64,000 nucleotides of DNA from Silurus meridionalis. Its lineage: Eukaryota > Chordata > Actinopteri > Siluriformes > Siluridae. The position numbers and the translations under genes were made by a program. The stretch lies in NCBI RefSeq assembly GCF_014805685.1, contig NC_060887.1:33397963-33461962 (forward strand). Reading direction: 5' to 3'. Below, piece after piece: positions 30,165-43,064 of the stretch; positions within the stretch are counted from its first letter, which is position 1, and each line of letters opens with the position of its first letter. The notes under the pieces were generated by a model that searched no databases, was not told the DNA's origin, and was given only the letters and a program-made list of their open reading frames with translations.

Positions 30165-31270
30165 CAAAATGTTAACAAATGACATACACTGATAAGAAAC
30201 TGAACTTAACAGAGTGATGTTACATTAAGCAATCAATAGTATTTCACAATTTACAAAACGTAAAAACATACCTCCCTCAGCTTTACCAAGGGCGCAAAAC
30301 CGCAACAATCACGTTTTGCCATTAAACAAAGGGTTACAAAATAAGATTCAGGCTAATGTTAATCCAAAACCAATTGCTTTTACCCAGAAAAAAAGCATAA
30401 CCAATGGTCTGTTTCATGTTTGATCAGTAGGTGGCATGCTACACCATGTAAAAAGCCTGTTTGTACTTTTTCTGCAGCTTGTTTTCAAAACAATTGTTTC
30501 CCATAAACATTTACAGTATCATTTACTCATAAAACATGTATACATGTTTTCCCCCTCAACAACCACAACCAAAATTGTATGGTGGTTAAATGATACCTTA
30601 TAAAACTTATCACACAATATGTACATAGAGTGAATTTACCATCTCATTACCTAATTATACATGCTCCTAGAGCTGGTCCTAGAGTACCACCTGTATGACA
30701 TTTGTTTTCACATACAGTATGTGAAATATGTGAACAGTGTTTTTCTGTTCCCAACACATCTCCTGTACCTAATCTGCTGATCAGCTTTTTTTTTTATTGA
30801 TAGTGGTTGTGTTATAGCAGGTACAACACTATAATATGTGGGCATGGTGTACCACAGGACCAGGGCAAAGGAGCCATTGTCTTACTGTAGACAAAGCTTT
30901 GGTGTATTTCCAATGTTTTAGTTTTGCTGCATCCCTTTTAGTCTGTTTAACCTTCATCTGATTGATGAATGTCATCTTTACATCTATGAAGTGAAAAGAG
31001 CTTTATGTATCAGTGATGTGAGCATGCACTACACGAGCCTATGGTCCTAATAATATTGTCTGTATTTTTGAGTGTGTGTGTGTGTGAGAGAGAGTGTGTG
31101 TGTTGTAAACTGTTTTATGCATCATGTTGTGACCAAAACACCAAAATAAATTACTGATACATATAATGTTCAAGGCAAATCATATGATTCTGAAACGATA
31201 AACATGATGTTGGTTCAACAGTAAACTTCGGGTTACAACACTGGAAAATATAAAAAAAGTATAACCAGAT
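30165..31270. other. Gene-free stretch
   Basis: No gene is recognised. It contains two leftover 29-bp units near 30367-30400 and a short (GT)n at about 31073-31101; otherwise unremarkable AT-rich sequence. Confidence 0.45.
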
Positions 31271-31272
31271 TA

Positions 31273-31395
31273 TGGCAGCATGGTGGTGCAGTGGCTAAGT
31301 TCACATCTCATAGCCCTAAAGTTCACACCTGAGCTCAGGTCATTTTTGGGACGGACTCCAATCTGATTCGCCACCCTGCAGATGAATGAATAACA
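31273..31395 (+). repeat. SINE head fragment
   Basis: 'atggtggtgcagtggctaag' and 'cacacctgagctcaggtc' match the 5' region of the same fish SINE as 25925-26105. The rest is degraded. Confidence 0.5.
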
Positions 31396-31788
31396 CAACT
31401 TATTTCTGTGATTATATGCGTATGATCTCACAAATGTCTCTTTGCTCATGTATTTATTTATACAAGTTAAAATGAGTGACACCACAAGGGCATGTGTTTT
31501 CTATTTGTATGCACTCAAACAGTCTGCTAATGGTAAAATGTTTATAATTCCCTCAATATTAGATATTTCCAGACCTCATTGTTTAGGAATTTTGTGTAGT
31601 CTACATTTTAGCATTGGCATTTGCTGGTATGAGTGACAACTCAAAAATAAAAATGCAATATCAGCCATGTGAAAAGAGTGAGCACCATAGGAACTCACTG
31701 ACTTTACCTGAATGTATGTATACAGATATATTTTTCTATACTTTACACTTTTTTTTTTATTATTGACTTTTATCCTTATATTCTATTC

Positions 31789-32011
31789 AGGTGCTTAGGA
31801 TGTGGCGCTCTCACCGCTATGGCCCGGGTTCGATCCCCGGTCAGGGAACCAACCCCAGCCACTCTTAGTGCCGGTCCCAAGCCCGGATAAATGGGGAGGG
31901 TTGCGTTAGGAAGGGCATCCAGCGTAAAAGCATGTGCCAAATCCAACATGTGTATCATGATCCGCTGTGGCGACCCCTAATGGGAGAATCCGAAAGAATA
32001 ATAAAAAAAAT
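31789..32011 (+). mobile_element. tRNA-Glu-headed SINE, copy S1, with RTE tail
   Basis: The head 'ttaggatgtggcgctctcac' and 'cccgggttcgatccccggtc' match tRNA-Glu(CTC); the first ~15 nt are missing. The body 'cccggataaatggggagggt' matches the RTE 5' region at 51856. The 3' end 'cgctgtggcgacccctaatg' matches the RTE 3' tail. It is flanked by 15-bp target duplications with one mismatch: ccttatattctattc (31774) and ccttaaattctattc (32012). Confidence 0.88.
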
Positions 32012-32269
32012 CCTTAAATTCTATTCCTTTTGTCATGTTTAAATGTTGGACAGTCGTAAAACATTTCACTGCATGTCAAACTCGGTATGTATGTGTATGT
32101 GACAAATACATTTGAACTTGAATCCCAGGTGCCCTGCCCTTTCAATGTACCTCACATCAGTAATGTTCATCTGTTTGATTTTCCAACTTTAAATTTGCCC
32201 TCTCTATTTTTGACAAGGAAAACAGGTTAAGTTTTGAACTGACTACTGTGAAACGATTCAACAAAAAGA

Positions 32270-32480
32270 AATTCAGCAGCATGAAAGAGACGAGCAGCAT
32301 CGGCTGAGCCTCTGTGAGACTCTGTTGTTTTCCCAGCTGACGCCACACCAGGCATCTGGGCCTCCGCTCGTAAAGAGTGCTGCATGTGAACGGCGCACTC
32401 AAGAGCTCTGTGTGAGAGCAGAACACACACCTGCACTTCCTCCAAATGTTTGACACATGGCAGTTAAACGTCTGACACAC
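32270..32480. other. GC-balanced non-coding block
   Basis: This block is noticeably less AT-rich than its surroundings, has no sustained coding frame with splice context, and shows no repeat similarity within the window. It is a candidate regulatory element only on base composition. Confidence 0.25.
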
Positions 32481-32699
32481 TGATGATTAACGAGTCTTCC
32501 CTTAGGATCCTAGCCTGCTTAGCACAGCGTGTTGTTAAGGTAATATGTTTATCAATAAGAAACAATAGTTTAAAGACATTGAGTGATTATATTATAAAAA
32601 TTTCCAAGTATAAAGCCAAAAAAATAAAGCTAACCAAGTTTTGGATATATCGTAATTTTTTTTTGTTTCTGTTCTAAATATGGTATGGTATTTGCATAT

Positions 32700-32770
32700 T
32701 AGATAGATTAGATTAGATTAGATTAGATTAGATTAGATTACATAGATAGATAGATAGATAGATGATAGAT

Positions 32771-32842
<72 letters not shown>
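32700..32842 (+). repeat. (GATTA)n then (GATA)n arrays
   Basis: Seven or eight GATTA pentamers (32700-32741) run into about 24 GATA tetramers with small interruptions. Confidence 0.97.
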
Positions 32843-32843
<1 letters not shown>

Positions 32844-32911
32844 GTAAATGTGGAAAAATAAATCACAGAAATGTTAAATAAAATAACAGTGTAAATGAGA
32901 TAATACAAATA

Positions 32912-33130
32912 CTTTCTTTCTGCTTCTCCCATTAGGGGTCGCCACAGCGGACCATCCGCATGTTTGATTTGGTACGTTTTTACGCTGGATGCCCTTCCTA
33001 ACACAACCCTCCCCATTTATCCGGGCTTGGGAACAGCACTAAGAGTAGCTGGGGTTGGTTCCCTGACCGGGGATCGAACCCGGGCCACAGCGGTGAGAGC
33101 GCCGCATCCTAACCACTAGACCACCAGGAA
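32912..33130 (-). mobile_element. tRNA-Glu-headed SINE, copy S2, full length with 19-bp target duplication
   Basis: On the minus strand the head (33130-33059) reads 'tcctggtggtctagtggtta' and continues through 'ggcgctctcacc' and 'cccgggttcgatccccggtc', nearly identical to tRNA-Glu(CTC), including A and B boxes and anticodon. The body and 3' tail are as in S1, ending in 'gagaagcagaaagaaag'. The direct repeat aaatgagataatacaaata flanks it at 32893-32911 and 33131-33149, a clear sign of retroposition. The good match to the tRNA suggests a young family. Confidence 0.93.
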
Positions 33131-33239
33131 AAATGAGATAATACAAATAATGAATGAAAAAAAAAACAAATACAAAGAGGAGTATGTTTTAAAATGACAT
33201 TTTTTAGGCAAAGTTCTTCCCTCCCTGTACATGACGTGT

Positions 33240-33975
33240 TTGTATGACACACTACTTGCAAAACTAAACACATCATTTACTCAAGTAGAAGTACAGATAA
33301 CTTATGTTTTAAAAAACTAAGTTGAAGTACTGACTACACTTTTTCACTCAAAGTAAAAAAGTTTGGGCTCTGAAATGTATTTAAGTAAAAAGTAGCCATT
33401 ACTACTAGCTGTTTAATGTCATGCTGGTAACTGAACCTTACATTCTATTAATATAATAATACAAAAAATTACATTTTTTCTTATATAATGAATGTTTCTC
33501 GGCTGAACATCCATCATACAGAACACAAGCAGAGAAAAGATGATGATCAGGTGATCAGGAATGTCTCTGTTCTCAGTCATGTTTACATCACTGACTCCCT
33601 CTGTCTCATCCACGTTAACCCCAGACTTCTTTTTGCCTTCTGCCTTGCTCATTGTTTGCTTCGTAAACTAGCCTACGTCTGTCACGCGTTATAGCCAGGA
33701 AATGATACACCAGTGGCAGGTTGAAAAAGCTGCACAATGACAGGGAATAGGTTGAGGAACTGAAAATGGTGCGCAATGAGAAGAAAAAATATTGATCATC
33801 AAATAGTTTAAAACTAAAGTATAGAGTCGGGTTTAAAAATGTAAAAAGTAGAAAGTACAGATATTTGTGTAAAATATGTAACACGTAAAAGTAAAAAATA
33901 GTGAAGTAAATTACTGATACCAGAAGAATCTACTCAGGTACAGTAACAAGGTATTTGTACTTCATTACTTCCTCT
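33240..33975 (-). repeat. Dispersed repeat family X, copy 1
   Basis: It shares 'gtctctgttctcagtcatgt' (33566) and a flank of 'gtagaagtacagataactta' with inverted or direct copies at 48075-49245 and 56305-56795. All carry TACTT/AAGTA-rich arms typical of a common fish non-autonomous repeat ('tacttaagtagatt'). Short frames within are not genes. Confidence 0.7.
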
Positions 33976-33999
33976 TAAACTACCCAAGATAACAGACAA

Positions 34000-34800
34000 G
34001 AAGAAGATCAGGCACTGATCATATAAGGAAATTGTAAGAAAAAAAAAAAACAGGGTAAACAATCAGGAAGTGTCTGAATATGATATAAAAACCGAATTCA
34101 CAACTGGTTTGTTTATTGTAAAACAATACAAAACTTGTGTAAATTCTGTCTTTAAAATTTTTTAAAAATAATTTAAAATACTGTAATTAAATAAAAAACT
34201 CCGTCACAATAATACTTTCTTCCTCTTCGCCCTTACAGTATATGTAATGATGTATAACTCCACTATCCACTGTAATCTAGAACAGGATATGCTCTCTTTT
34301 AAGTCTAGTATTTTAGAAGACTTCTACTCTTGTGCCATCTCATGGAATTTTTGTTGTCACTGTCACCATTGGCCTGCTCTTTAAGCATCAAAATTTACAT
34401 CTGGATTTACACTTTCTGACAAAGAATATGAAAAGTGCTATGCAAAAAAAAGAGATAGGATATAAGATTTAGGTTGGATGCGAACTTCCCAAGTTCCTTA
34501 AACTGAGTTCCACCTGGATCTACATCCTCTAGTGTTCATCTATCTGAATTGCATATTTTTTTTGTTGTTGAATGTTAACATTGGGATCCAACACAAACAT
34601 TTACTTCAAGGGACAAAATTAAGTTACATATAGTATAAGCAGGAGAATCTGATCTATGACCTGCAACTATTGGCATCTGGACCAGATTAAATCACCAGCT
34701 GGTGTAACGTCAGGATATTAAGCAAAAACAAAAAAACAATTAAATTATGCGACTAAAAGCCCAACATGTTTTAAAAAAAAGCCTGTTTAGAACATGTAAA
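34000..34800. other. Gene-free stretch
   Basis: AT-rich, with no recognisable exon or repeat. Confidence 0.4.
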
Positions 34801-34829
34801 AGACCAGAGAGTGTGGTGGAATGAGTTAG

Positions 34830-35265
34830 AGTAAAGGCTGGGTCAGTGTAAAGGGGAAAAGCAGTCTCCCAGGCTGTAGCTGTCCACAAAAGAGTGATGT
34901 GTCTCTGGAGATACTCTGTCTGACCCCAAGGCCGTCTGCTTGGGCCGGGACTTGTGAGTTAATGCTGAACGGAGCTGTGATGGTGCTCCCGAGGCAGTGA
35001 TGAGGACCAAGGGAAACATGGGGAAGAGGAGAGAGCAATCAAAGATAATAAACAAGGCAGAGAGAAGCTCCCGCTGCTGAGCCCTGGCCTGCACTAAACC
35101 CCATTACAGTCTGAGTTCAGGACGAAAGTTTAGTGTCTCGCTGGTCTCGCAAAGACAAATCTCCAGCCTCATCAATAAATGCAGCCAAGAACCGCCTACT
35201 TCGCCTGAAAGAAGTCATTTGACAGACATGGGACACGACCAACCAATGAACATCTTCCCTGTACC
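34830..35265. other. GC-balanced non-coding block, possible conserved element
   Basis: Base composition rises well above the local background over about 430 bp, with no repeat similarity in the window and overlapping short minus frames of no recognisable family. It could be a conserved regulatory element or an unrecognised exon. Confidence 0.3.
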
Positions 35266-35269
35266 GTAC

Positions 35270-37450
35270 AGTACAGACATACTCATTATCTCATTTATAT
35301 ACACCACTAACTGTTTCAACCAAAATGTATTATTTACTTAATTACATTTTTACAGTTTAATGAATATATCTTGTTTATTAAAAAAAGCTCATTGCGTCCT
35401 TGTTCAAATGTTTGTTCTTCAGGTGAACATGTAAAGTGCAGCCAGCTAATCAAATTGCTGCTTTCAACATTCTGGGGCAGAAAACATACAAAAGTTCACT
35501 ATCTACAACATTTTTCAAGCTTGTGACTTAAAATGTGTTCGAAAGTCAAAAGGCTCACAGGTCACAGAGCATCTGAGGCCGAGGCGAATATTTCACCTCA
35601 GGGACCGGGAGGTATCAACTGCATGGAAGCTTCTCCTGTTTTTTTTCATTGAATGACAGAATATATTAAAATATCATGAGAATGACTGTATTCCTGAATG
35701 TCATTCTGAGACACCGAAAACTATTTTCGATTATGGTATTAGTTAAGAAGAGATACCATACTGCTGAGCAAAGATTACATTGTAGTTAACAGTAGCACAA
35801 TGCTAGCTTGCTAGTTACTTTACAGCAATATGTAAGTAAATAATTTTCTGGTTGAATCCGAGTATCGCCACATTGTCAGTGTTCTATACTGCATCTACAG
35901 TATACAATAATTAGTGGGATTTGATTAGCACTTTTGCTTTGTAGGTGTTTTACCTCATATAACTGAGTTACCAACTTTCAAAAAGAAAGAAATGTAAGAA
36001 CCATGAGGATGGATTTGGACTGTGACAAATCTAAACAGTCTGTTATAATGGCTTAGGGCTGCGATGACCATGAACAGATTTGTATTCTGTTGTGCATCAG
36101 AGAACAGTTGAGAACCCCAACAATGATGGAACTTTAATGAATGGACATTTGGTGTCCTACATATGAGAATCTGTTTCCTTTTGAGTCTCTTTGCTTTCAA
36201 GGCTTATTATTTATACCATCTTAGTGAGTTTTTCTTTACTACTGAAGCCACTGGCTCGCTCATTAGGGATAAAATGATAGGGACTAATTAATGACAGTAA
36301 CATTTATATTTGTACATTATTTAATTCCATATAATTCAATAATTGAATTGGTTTTAAGAAATGTGTATGTCATTCAGATGGCCCTGATTTCTCAAAAAAA
36401 CTTTCAAAAGAACATATCATGTGTCCAGGGAGATCAATTGAACAAAATTTTTCAATTGCTAAAGTTAAGGATTAAAGTTAGCGCGGTTTCACTGTTAGAA
36501 TAATGTAACTCTGTTCCCCTTTTCTACAGAATTCCCCTTGTGACATGAACGTGGCATGACCTCACACATAATAGAGTCCAAACCTGCGTAGCTTATTTAT
36601 TTTTTTATTACATCACAAAGTAACCTCTGATTTTTCCAGACATGATGAGAAAAAAAAAAAGTTTTAAGGGAAAAAATGTCAAATTGACATGCTGTGCTAA
36701 CAAACTTGAACTAATAAACAATATAATTGGAATCATTCACAGAAGAGAGTTAGAAAAGAGACAAGGACAACTTTGGAAAAGAAAAAATTCATTAATGCGT
36801 AATCAGAGCAGCTTGATTTGACCGGACCGTTGTGAAAACACAGCTTTAGATTTATATGTCAAACAATATATTCACGATTCCATGTTCAGCATGTGGCAAA
36901 GTCATTATCTTGTGTCATTCTTGATCGAAAGAAAATTTGAAGCCACACATCTGTGACATGCTATAAAGCTAAAGCATGAGCCCTTTTCTCTACAATTTGG
37001 GAATGTTTAAGGCACATTTAAAACATCTTCAGCGCTATAAATCTCTAAATCCATTGAACAAAATTAAAACTTTTTATGCTTGGCTCTGCAATGCTCGTTA
37101 CAGTTCATCATTGAGGCATTGAAGGTTTTTTTTTTTTTTAGTAATTTTAATGCAAGCTTTGAGATGACATTATATAAAGTATATTTTTGGCCTTGCACAT
37201 TTAAACAGGTCTGGTAACTGTTAATATATCAGGGTAAATGTCCATTCCATATTTTAAACCTGTGCATGTTTGGAGCCAGGCACCTGCACTCTCAGAGCTA
37301 AAGGGAAATCTTACATAAATCCAAAAACTCATGAACTCACATGGATTTTTTATTTATTTATTTATTTTTATGAGCATAGAGTCCTGCGCTTTCAGCTCAC
37401 ATAACAGAGAGTGCACGCTACATTAAAAAAGATTTGTGACGAGAAACAGT
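35270..37450. other. Gene-free stretch
   Basis: No gene or clear repeat is recognised. The part from about 36540 to 37110 is free of simple repeats and could be conserved non-coding sequence, but nothing in the sequence proves it. Confidence 0.35.
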
Positions 37451-37462
37451 GTGCTATGCTTG

Positions 37463-37463
<1 letters not shown>

Positions 37464-37495
<32 letters not shown>

Positions 37496-37600
37496 TGTTC
37501 TAGAGGTCGGTCATTTGGTCAGTGAATAATCTGCAACTTGCTTGGGGAGAAATATATATTTCCTCTGACCTGCTGACACTTGTGTGGAGTGTTTGGGAAA

Positions 37601-37651
<51 letters not shown>
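37464..37651 (+). repeat. (GT)n and (AC)n arrays in inverted arrangement
   Basis: (GT)n at 37464-37498 and (AC)n at 37604-37651 are complementary, separated by about 105 bp, and could pair as a long hairpin. Confidence 0.93.
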
Positions 37652-37652
<1 letters not shown>

Positions 37653-38149
37653 CCTTCTGAGATTTCTTGCGAGGCCATTGCAATATCATTTTATTACTGT
37701 AGCTAATCAATGCTAGGCTGCACCTAAATCTGTCCTGAAACAAAAGGAAGCAGAAATCATGAAATCTGTTTCTTTTGAGAACTAGTTGAGTCTGAAGTTG
37801 TTTGACATTGAGAATTGTAGGGAAATGTATCCTAATCCGTAATTAACAAGGACACACACATACACACACATAACATTGAGGTGAACCCTGTAATGCAGTT
37901 AATCTGTTTCTCTCCACACACACACTTTGGATTTTAGTATGAAATTTGCAGCCATGTGTAATAACCCTGCAAAAAAAAGCTAATTAGGAGATGACAAACC
38001 CCACATATGTAAATCTATACATACATTAATCCATCCCATGATCAGCTGTTCTTTTCTGCAGTCTTTAACTGTCCAAATTGGGTTAAACCTGCCCCATAAT
38101 GCACCATGACGCCCCCTTTTGAAACTTACCCACTTCAAGGTTAGATGTG

Positions 38150-38572
38150 TTTCGATTTTCTAAGATGCTTTTCTGCTCACCACAGATTTAAAAGTGCTAA
38201 TTTGAGTTCCTTCCAGTCTGGTTATTCTCCTCTGGTCTTACTCTTCAGCGTAGTGTTTCAACCTGTTGACCCTTTGCTCATAGGACGCTTTTGTTTTTTT
38301 ACATTCTGTGTCAATTCTACAGACTGTTGTGTGTACAAAACCCAGAAGATCAGCAGTTTCTGAAAACCAGCCAAGTGATTTCAGCAACTATTTTATGGAT
38401 AAAACCACAAGGATCCCACTTTTTCACCATTCTGTTGTTCGATGTGAACATTAACTAAATCTCTTGACCGATATTTGCACGATTTAATGCATTCTGCTGC
38501 TGACACATGACTGGATAAATGACCAGGTGTACAAGTTTTCCTAATAATGGAGTTGGTGAGTGTATTTGAGTT
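38150..38572. mobile_element. Decayed Tc1/mariner-derived non-autonomous element
   Basis: 'ccagaagatcagcagtttctg' minus its last base near 38341 and the terminal 'cctaataatggagttggtga' near 38541 match a common fish element whose end resembles that of the Tc1 at 29411-30137 ('cctaataaaatggccggtga'). No coding capacity remains. Confidence 0.6.
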
Positions 38573-38774
38573 CTTAGCACTTAGTACTGTAAATATTTCA
38601 CAGATTTAATGTTCATGGCTTTACTGTACTGTTTATACTGTACTAGTGTAGCATAGTTCACAAACTAGATTTAGTATAATTTATTATTATGCTTTATGGT
38701 AACATTGTTTATTACATATTAAACTACCATGTGAATCATACTGATAGTAAAATGGCTGTTATCCTTTTCACCAT

Positions 38775-38940
38775 TCAGGAGGTGATATCTTAGTGAGGTA
38801 TTGGAGATATTGGAGTTCAAATCCCAGCCACACCAAGCTGCCACTTCGGGCCCCTGAGCAAAGCCCTTAACCCAACAGCTTCTCAGTTGTATGAAGGAGA
38901 TAAATGTAAGATGATCCACCAATTGCCATAAATGTAATGT
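38775..38940 (+). repeat. tRNA-derived SINE-like copy
   Basis: 'ggagttcaaatcccagccac' is B-box-like and is followed by 'caccaagctgccact' and 'cccctgagcaaagccctta', as in the copy at 60630-60840. Confidence 0.6.
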
Positions 38941-39384
38941 TATGTCCACTATGGTATTATCATGACATTGCTATAGTAACTGTCAGGTTGTTCATATAAA
39001 ATATTTAACAAACCAACCACTGTAACCATGGCAAAGGTTTTATAGCAAAACCACAGAAAAAAAGACAGTTATCACTAATTTTTTTAATAAAATATAAGAA
39101 ATATATGACATATTAGACCTGAACATATTTATATATGAGAAACCTACAAATCGTCTTTCTTTCTCTTTTATAATATTCTTTTTTTTTCATATTCACATTA
39201 TTGGTATAAGGAATTTGTGAGCATAATTCAGGCTAAATGTAACACATGGAACGCCACCTTCAGTAAACATCCCCAGGCTTTGGCCTTCACTTTAGTACAT
39301 TTCATTCTTGTACATTTTATTCTACTTCTGTAAACCGCCTTGACCCCTTCCAAAGTGTCTAATCTGCTTACTAGCAAAACACAC

Positions 39385-39788
<404 letters not shown>

Positions 39789-40104
39789 TAAATCTGCCAA
39801 GAGTTTGAAATGTATGAAGAACTCATACATGTAAAAATCAACAATACGAGCAGGATGGATTGCGTCGGACATGTGCATTACAGCATTACTGAGACCTGTT
39901 ATCCTGGCCACGGAGAGAAAGTGATGTTGGCAAGCGTAATGACAGATATATACAGTGTCAAAATAAGAAACAGATTACTTCTGCTCTGGTCCCAGTACTG
40001 AAGGTGGGATTCATCTGGAAATGCAGAATATATTTGCATGTTGTTGGTTACATCCTAGTTTAAGGCTGAAGTTGAATACAATCCTATAAAATGTTCCATT
40101 TCCT

Positions 40105-40195
40105 CACCATGTTTATTTATCGGGCAGATGCTTTTATTCAAAATGATTTACAAGCGAGACAGAATCCAATCTACACACCATTACACAACTGATCA
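40105..40195 (+). repeat. Family Y fragment, diverged copy
   Basis: 'gggcagatgcttttattcaa' then 'atgatttacaagcgagac' is a diverged version of 'ggcatttatcagacgcccttgtcc' type sequence; similarity is weak. Confidence 0.35.
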
Positions 40196-40984
40196 GTTTA
40201 AGATCTCTCTCAGTGGCTTTCTAGATGCTCTAGTATTTAAACACATACACTTTCTAGTAAATAGTTTAAACCTTAACTACCACAAGAAGCTTTTTCAAGA
40301 AATGGGCCATGTTTTTACAGTTATTATGTAACAATGAATTTCTTCATTTGCAGCATAAAAGTAACCTTCATATATTTACAAACTTTTAATTTTGGGTTTA
40401 ACAAAGAAGATTTTGTTCTCATAGGTAGAATCCTTTAGAGTCTGTTCATGTTCAAGTTAGTGCAAATCCTGAGGATCCTTATTAGATCATTTCCATTGGA
40501 ATCCAACTGTCATTCCTGTCTATGATATAATCTATGAACTTTCTGGGCTCTGTAATTAATATTAATTTGTGATAAAGTCTAATATGCATATTTCAGTCAT
40601 TTGTTTAAGGCTATCTCTGCATTAATCCAGATTTTTCTCTATGGTCTGGCTTTCCATAAAAATGAGACATTGTTGTTGTTGTTTTTTTAACTGGGCCAAA
40701 AACGCTCTCCCAAGCAAATACATTTGAAAAACTGTTCTAGTGAATATTGAGAAAACTAAAACTTTTAAAAACAATGGTGTCATGTGACCCATCCAATTTA
40801 AAACAAACAATGATATATCTTGGGTTGCCCTACAGCAACAACTTTACTTCTTCAACTCTCTGTTTAAAAAAACTTGGTGCTTTTTGTTAACATTGCCACA
40901 CCAATTTAAAGAGATGGAAATTAAATAAACACCTGATCAAAACGAGGAGGGTCAAATACTTATGTTTTCAATGATCTCTTGCGG

Positions 40985-41595
<611 letters not shown>

Positions 41596-42043
41596 ATTTA
41601 TTTACTGCACCTTCTGTACATTAATCACTTTCACCCTTTTACCCCATACCCTCTTTACCCCATTATTATTTACTAGAAATAGGCCACTTATGCACTGCTG
41701 GTTAGATGTTAAATGCATTTAATTGGCTCTGCACAATTACATTAAAAATCTAATCTAATCTAAGCATTCTCAGAAATTTCAGACGTAGATATAGACATTT
41801 CTTGCATTTCAAAATGCAAAATTTTTTAAAACCGATGAAGATCGTTTTTTAGAACGAAAATGCAGTTCAGACTGTTCCTGTGGACAAGGAGGAAACCACC
41901 TCTTCTATCACCAGCCTGAGTCTCATAACATCAACAGGCTTCTACGGAAGAACTAAATGAATCAACCCTTGTTAGAGGTTGCCATGTTTTATTGAAGCCA
42001 AGGCTGCATGCTGGGTGGCCGGTTAAAAAATGGAGAGTCTGCA

Positions 42044-42044
<1 letters not shown>

Positions 42045-42074
<30 letters not shown>

Positions 42075-42336
42075 ACAGTGGACTGAGTAATTTACAGTGC
42101 TGCAGGTGTAAGACGCGCATGCACACAGATGCATTCTGACAACTCTGACTACCGGAATCATTAAAGTGGTTCGCATCTTTCCTTTTCTCGTCACAGCTGT
42201 ATAACTCACACACACACACACCCACACACACACACACACACGCACACACACACACACACACACATCTGCCAACATCCTTGCTGATGTCTTTGTTTTTTTA
42301 TAGTGTTATGTTTACAGAGTCACTGAGACTCAGTGG

Positions 42337-42385
<49 letters not shown>
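42045..42385 (+). repeat. Cluster of (GT)n, (CA)n and (GA)n arrays
   Basis: (GT)n at 42045-42073, (CA)n at 42206-42264 and (GA)n at 42339-42385 lie within 340 bp. The GT and CA arrays are mutually complementary. Confidence 0.95.
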
Positions 42386-42388
<3 letters not shown>

Positions 42389-42419
42389 GGGGAAAACTGC
42401 TGAAAATGTCTCAGCTGTG

Positions 42420-42665
42420 ATTTTACGTGTCACTTTTACTTGTTTGATCTATTCCTTCATCAAAGCCCAGCGAGTGTGTCTGTGTGGTGTTGTGGTTCAA
42501 GACAGACACATTAAAACACAGCGGAGACGTTTAGTGGGCGACTTCAAACATGTTCGCTGTGAATGGCGTCATGCAGAAAACCCTCTTCTGTGGTCAGACA
42601 CGATGAGGCTTCAAACAGCTCTGAGAGGATGTAATGCAGCCTGGCATAAGGCCACAGCTAGCTGA
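42420..42665. other. GC-balanced non-coding block
   Basis: It stands out from its AT-rich surroundings and has no recognisable repeat. An open frame crosses it but begins in the GA array and matches nothing that I recognise. Confidence 0.25.
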
Positions 42666-43064
42666 ATTCCACACTAATGTAACAATGAATGATTTCTCTA
42701 AAGGAAAGTCACCATTGCTTTAATATGTTAGTGTGGTAATGCCAGTGCAGCTATTTACTCAACGTACTGGTGTATGTTGCTTTTTTATGTTTTATGCCTC
42801 TACCTTTTGATGTGTCATTGTGACCATATCACTTGGGAAATGTTCTAAAATTGGATCAAGGTCACATAAAGGTCAAATGTCTGTAATAATGTTTCTTCAA
42901 TAGCATATTTCCTGTTAAGCAGTCATGTAGTTTACATTTTCAAATTCAGGAACATTGCAGAAGACTTTTATAGCCTAAATCAATCTCAAGAAACCGAGGT
43001 AAAAATCAAGTTCGATACGATTTGTTACAATTTCACATGCCACAATTTTCCAATAGCATCCCTG

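Noticed and set aside
33059..33130. A functional tRNA-Glu gene
   Set aside because: The match is good, but it is the head of a SINE with body, tail and target duplications, and lacks a separate tRNA terminator context.
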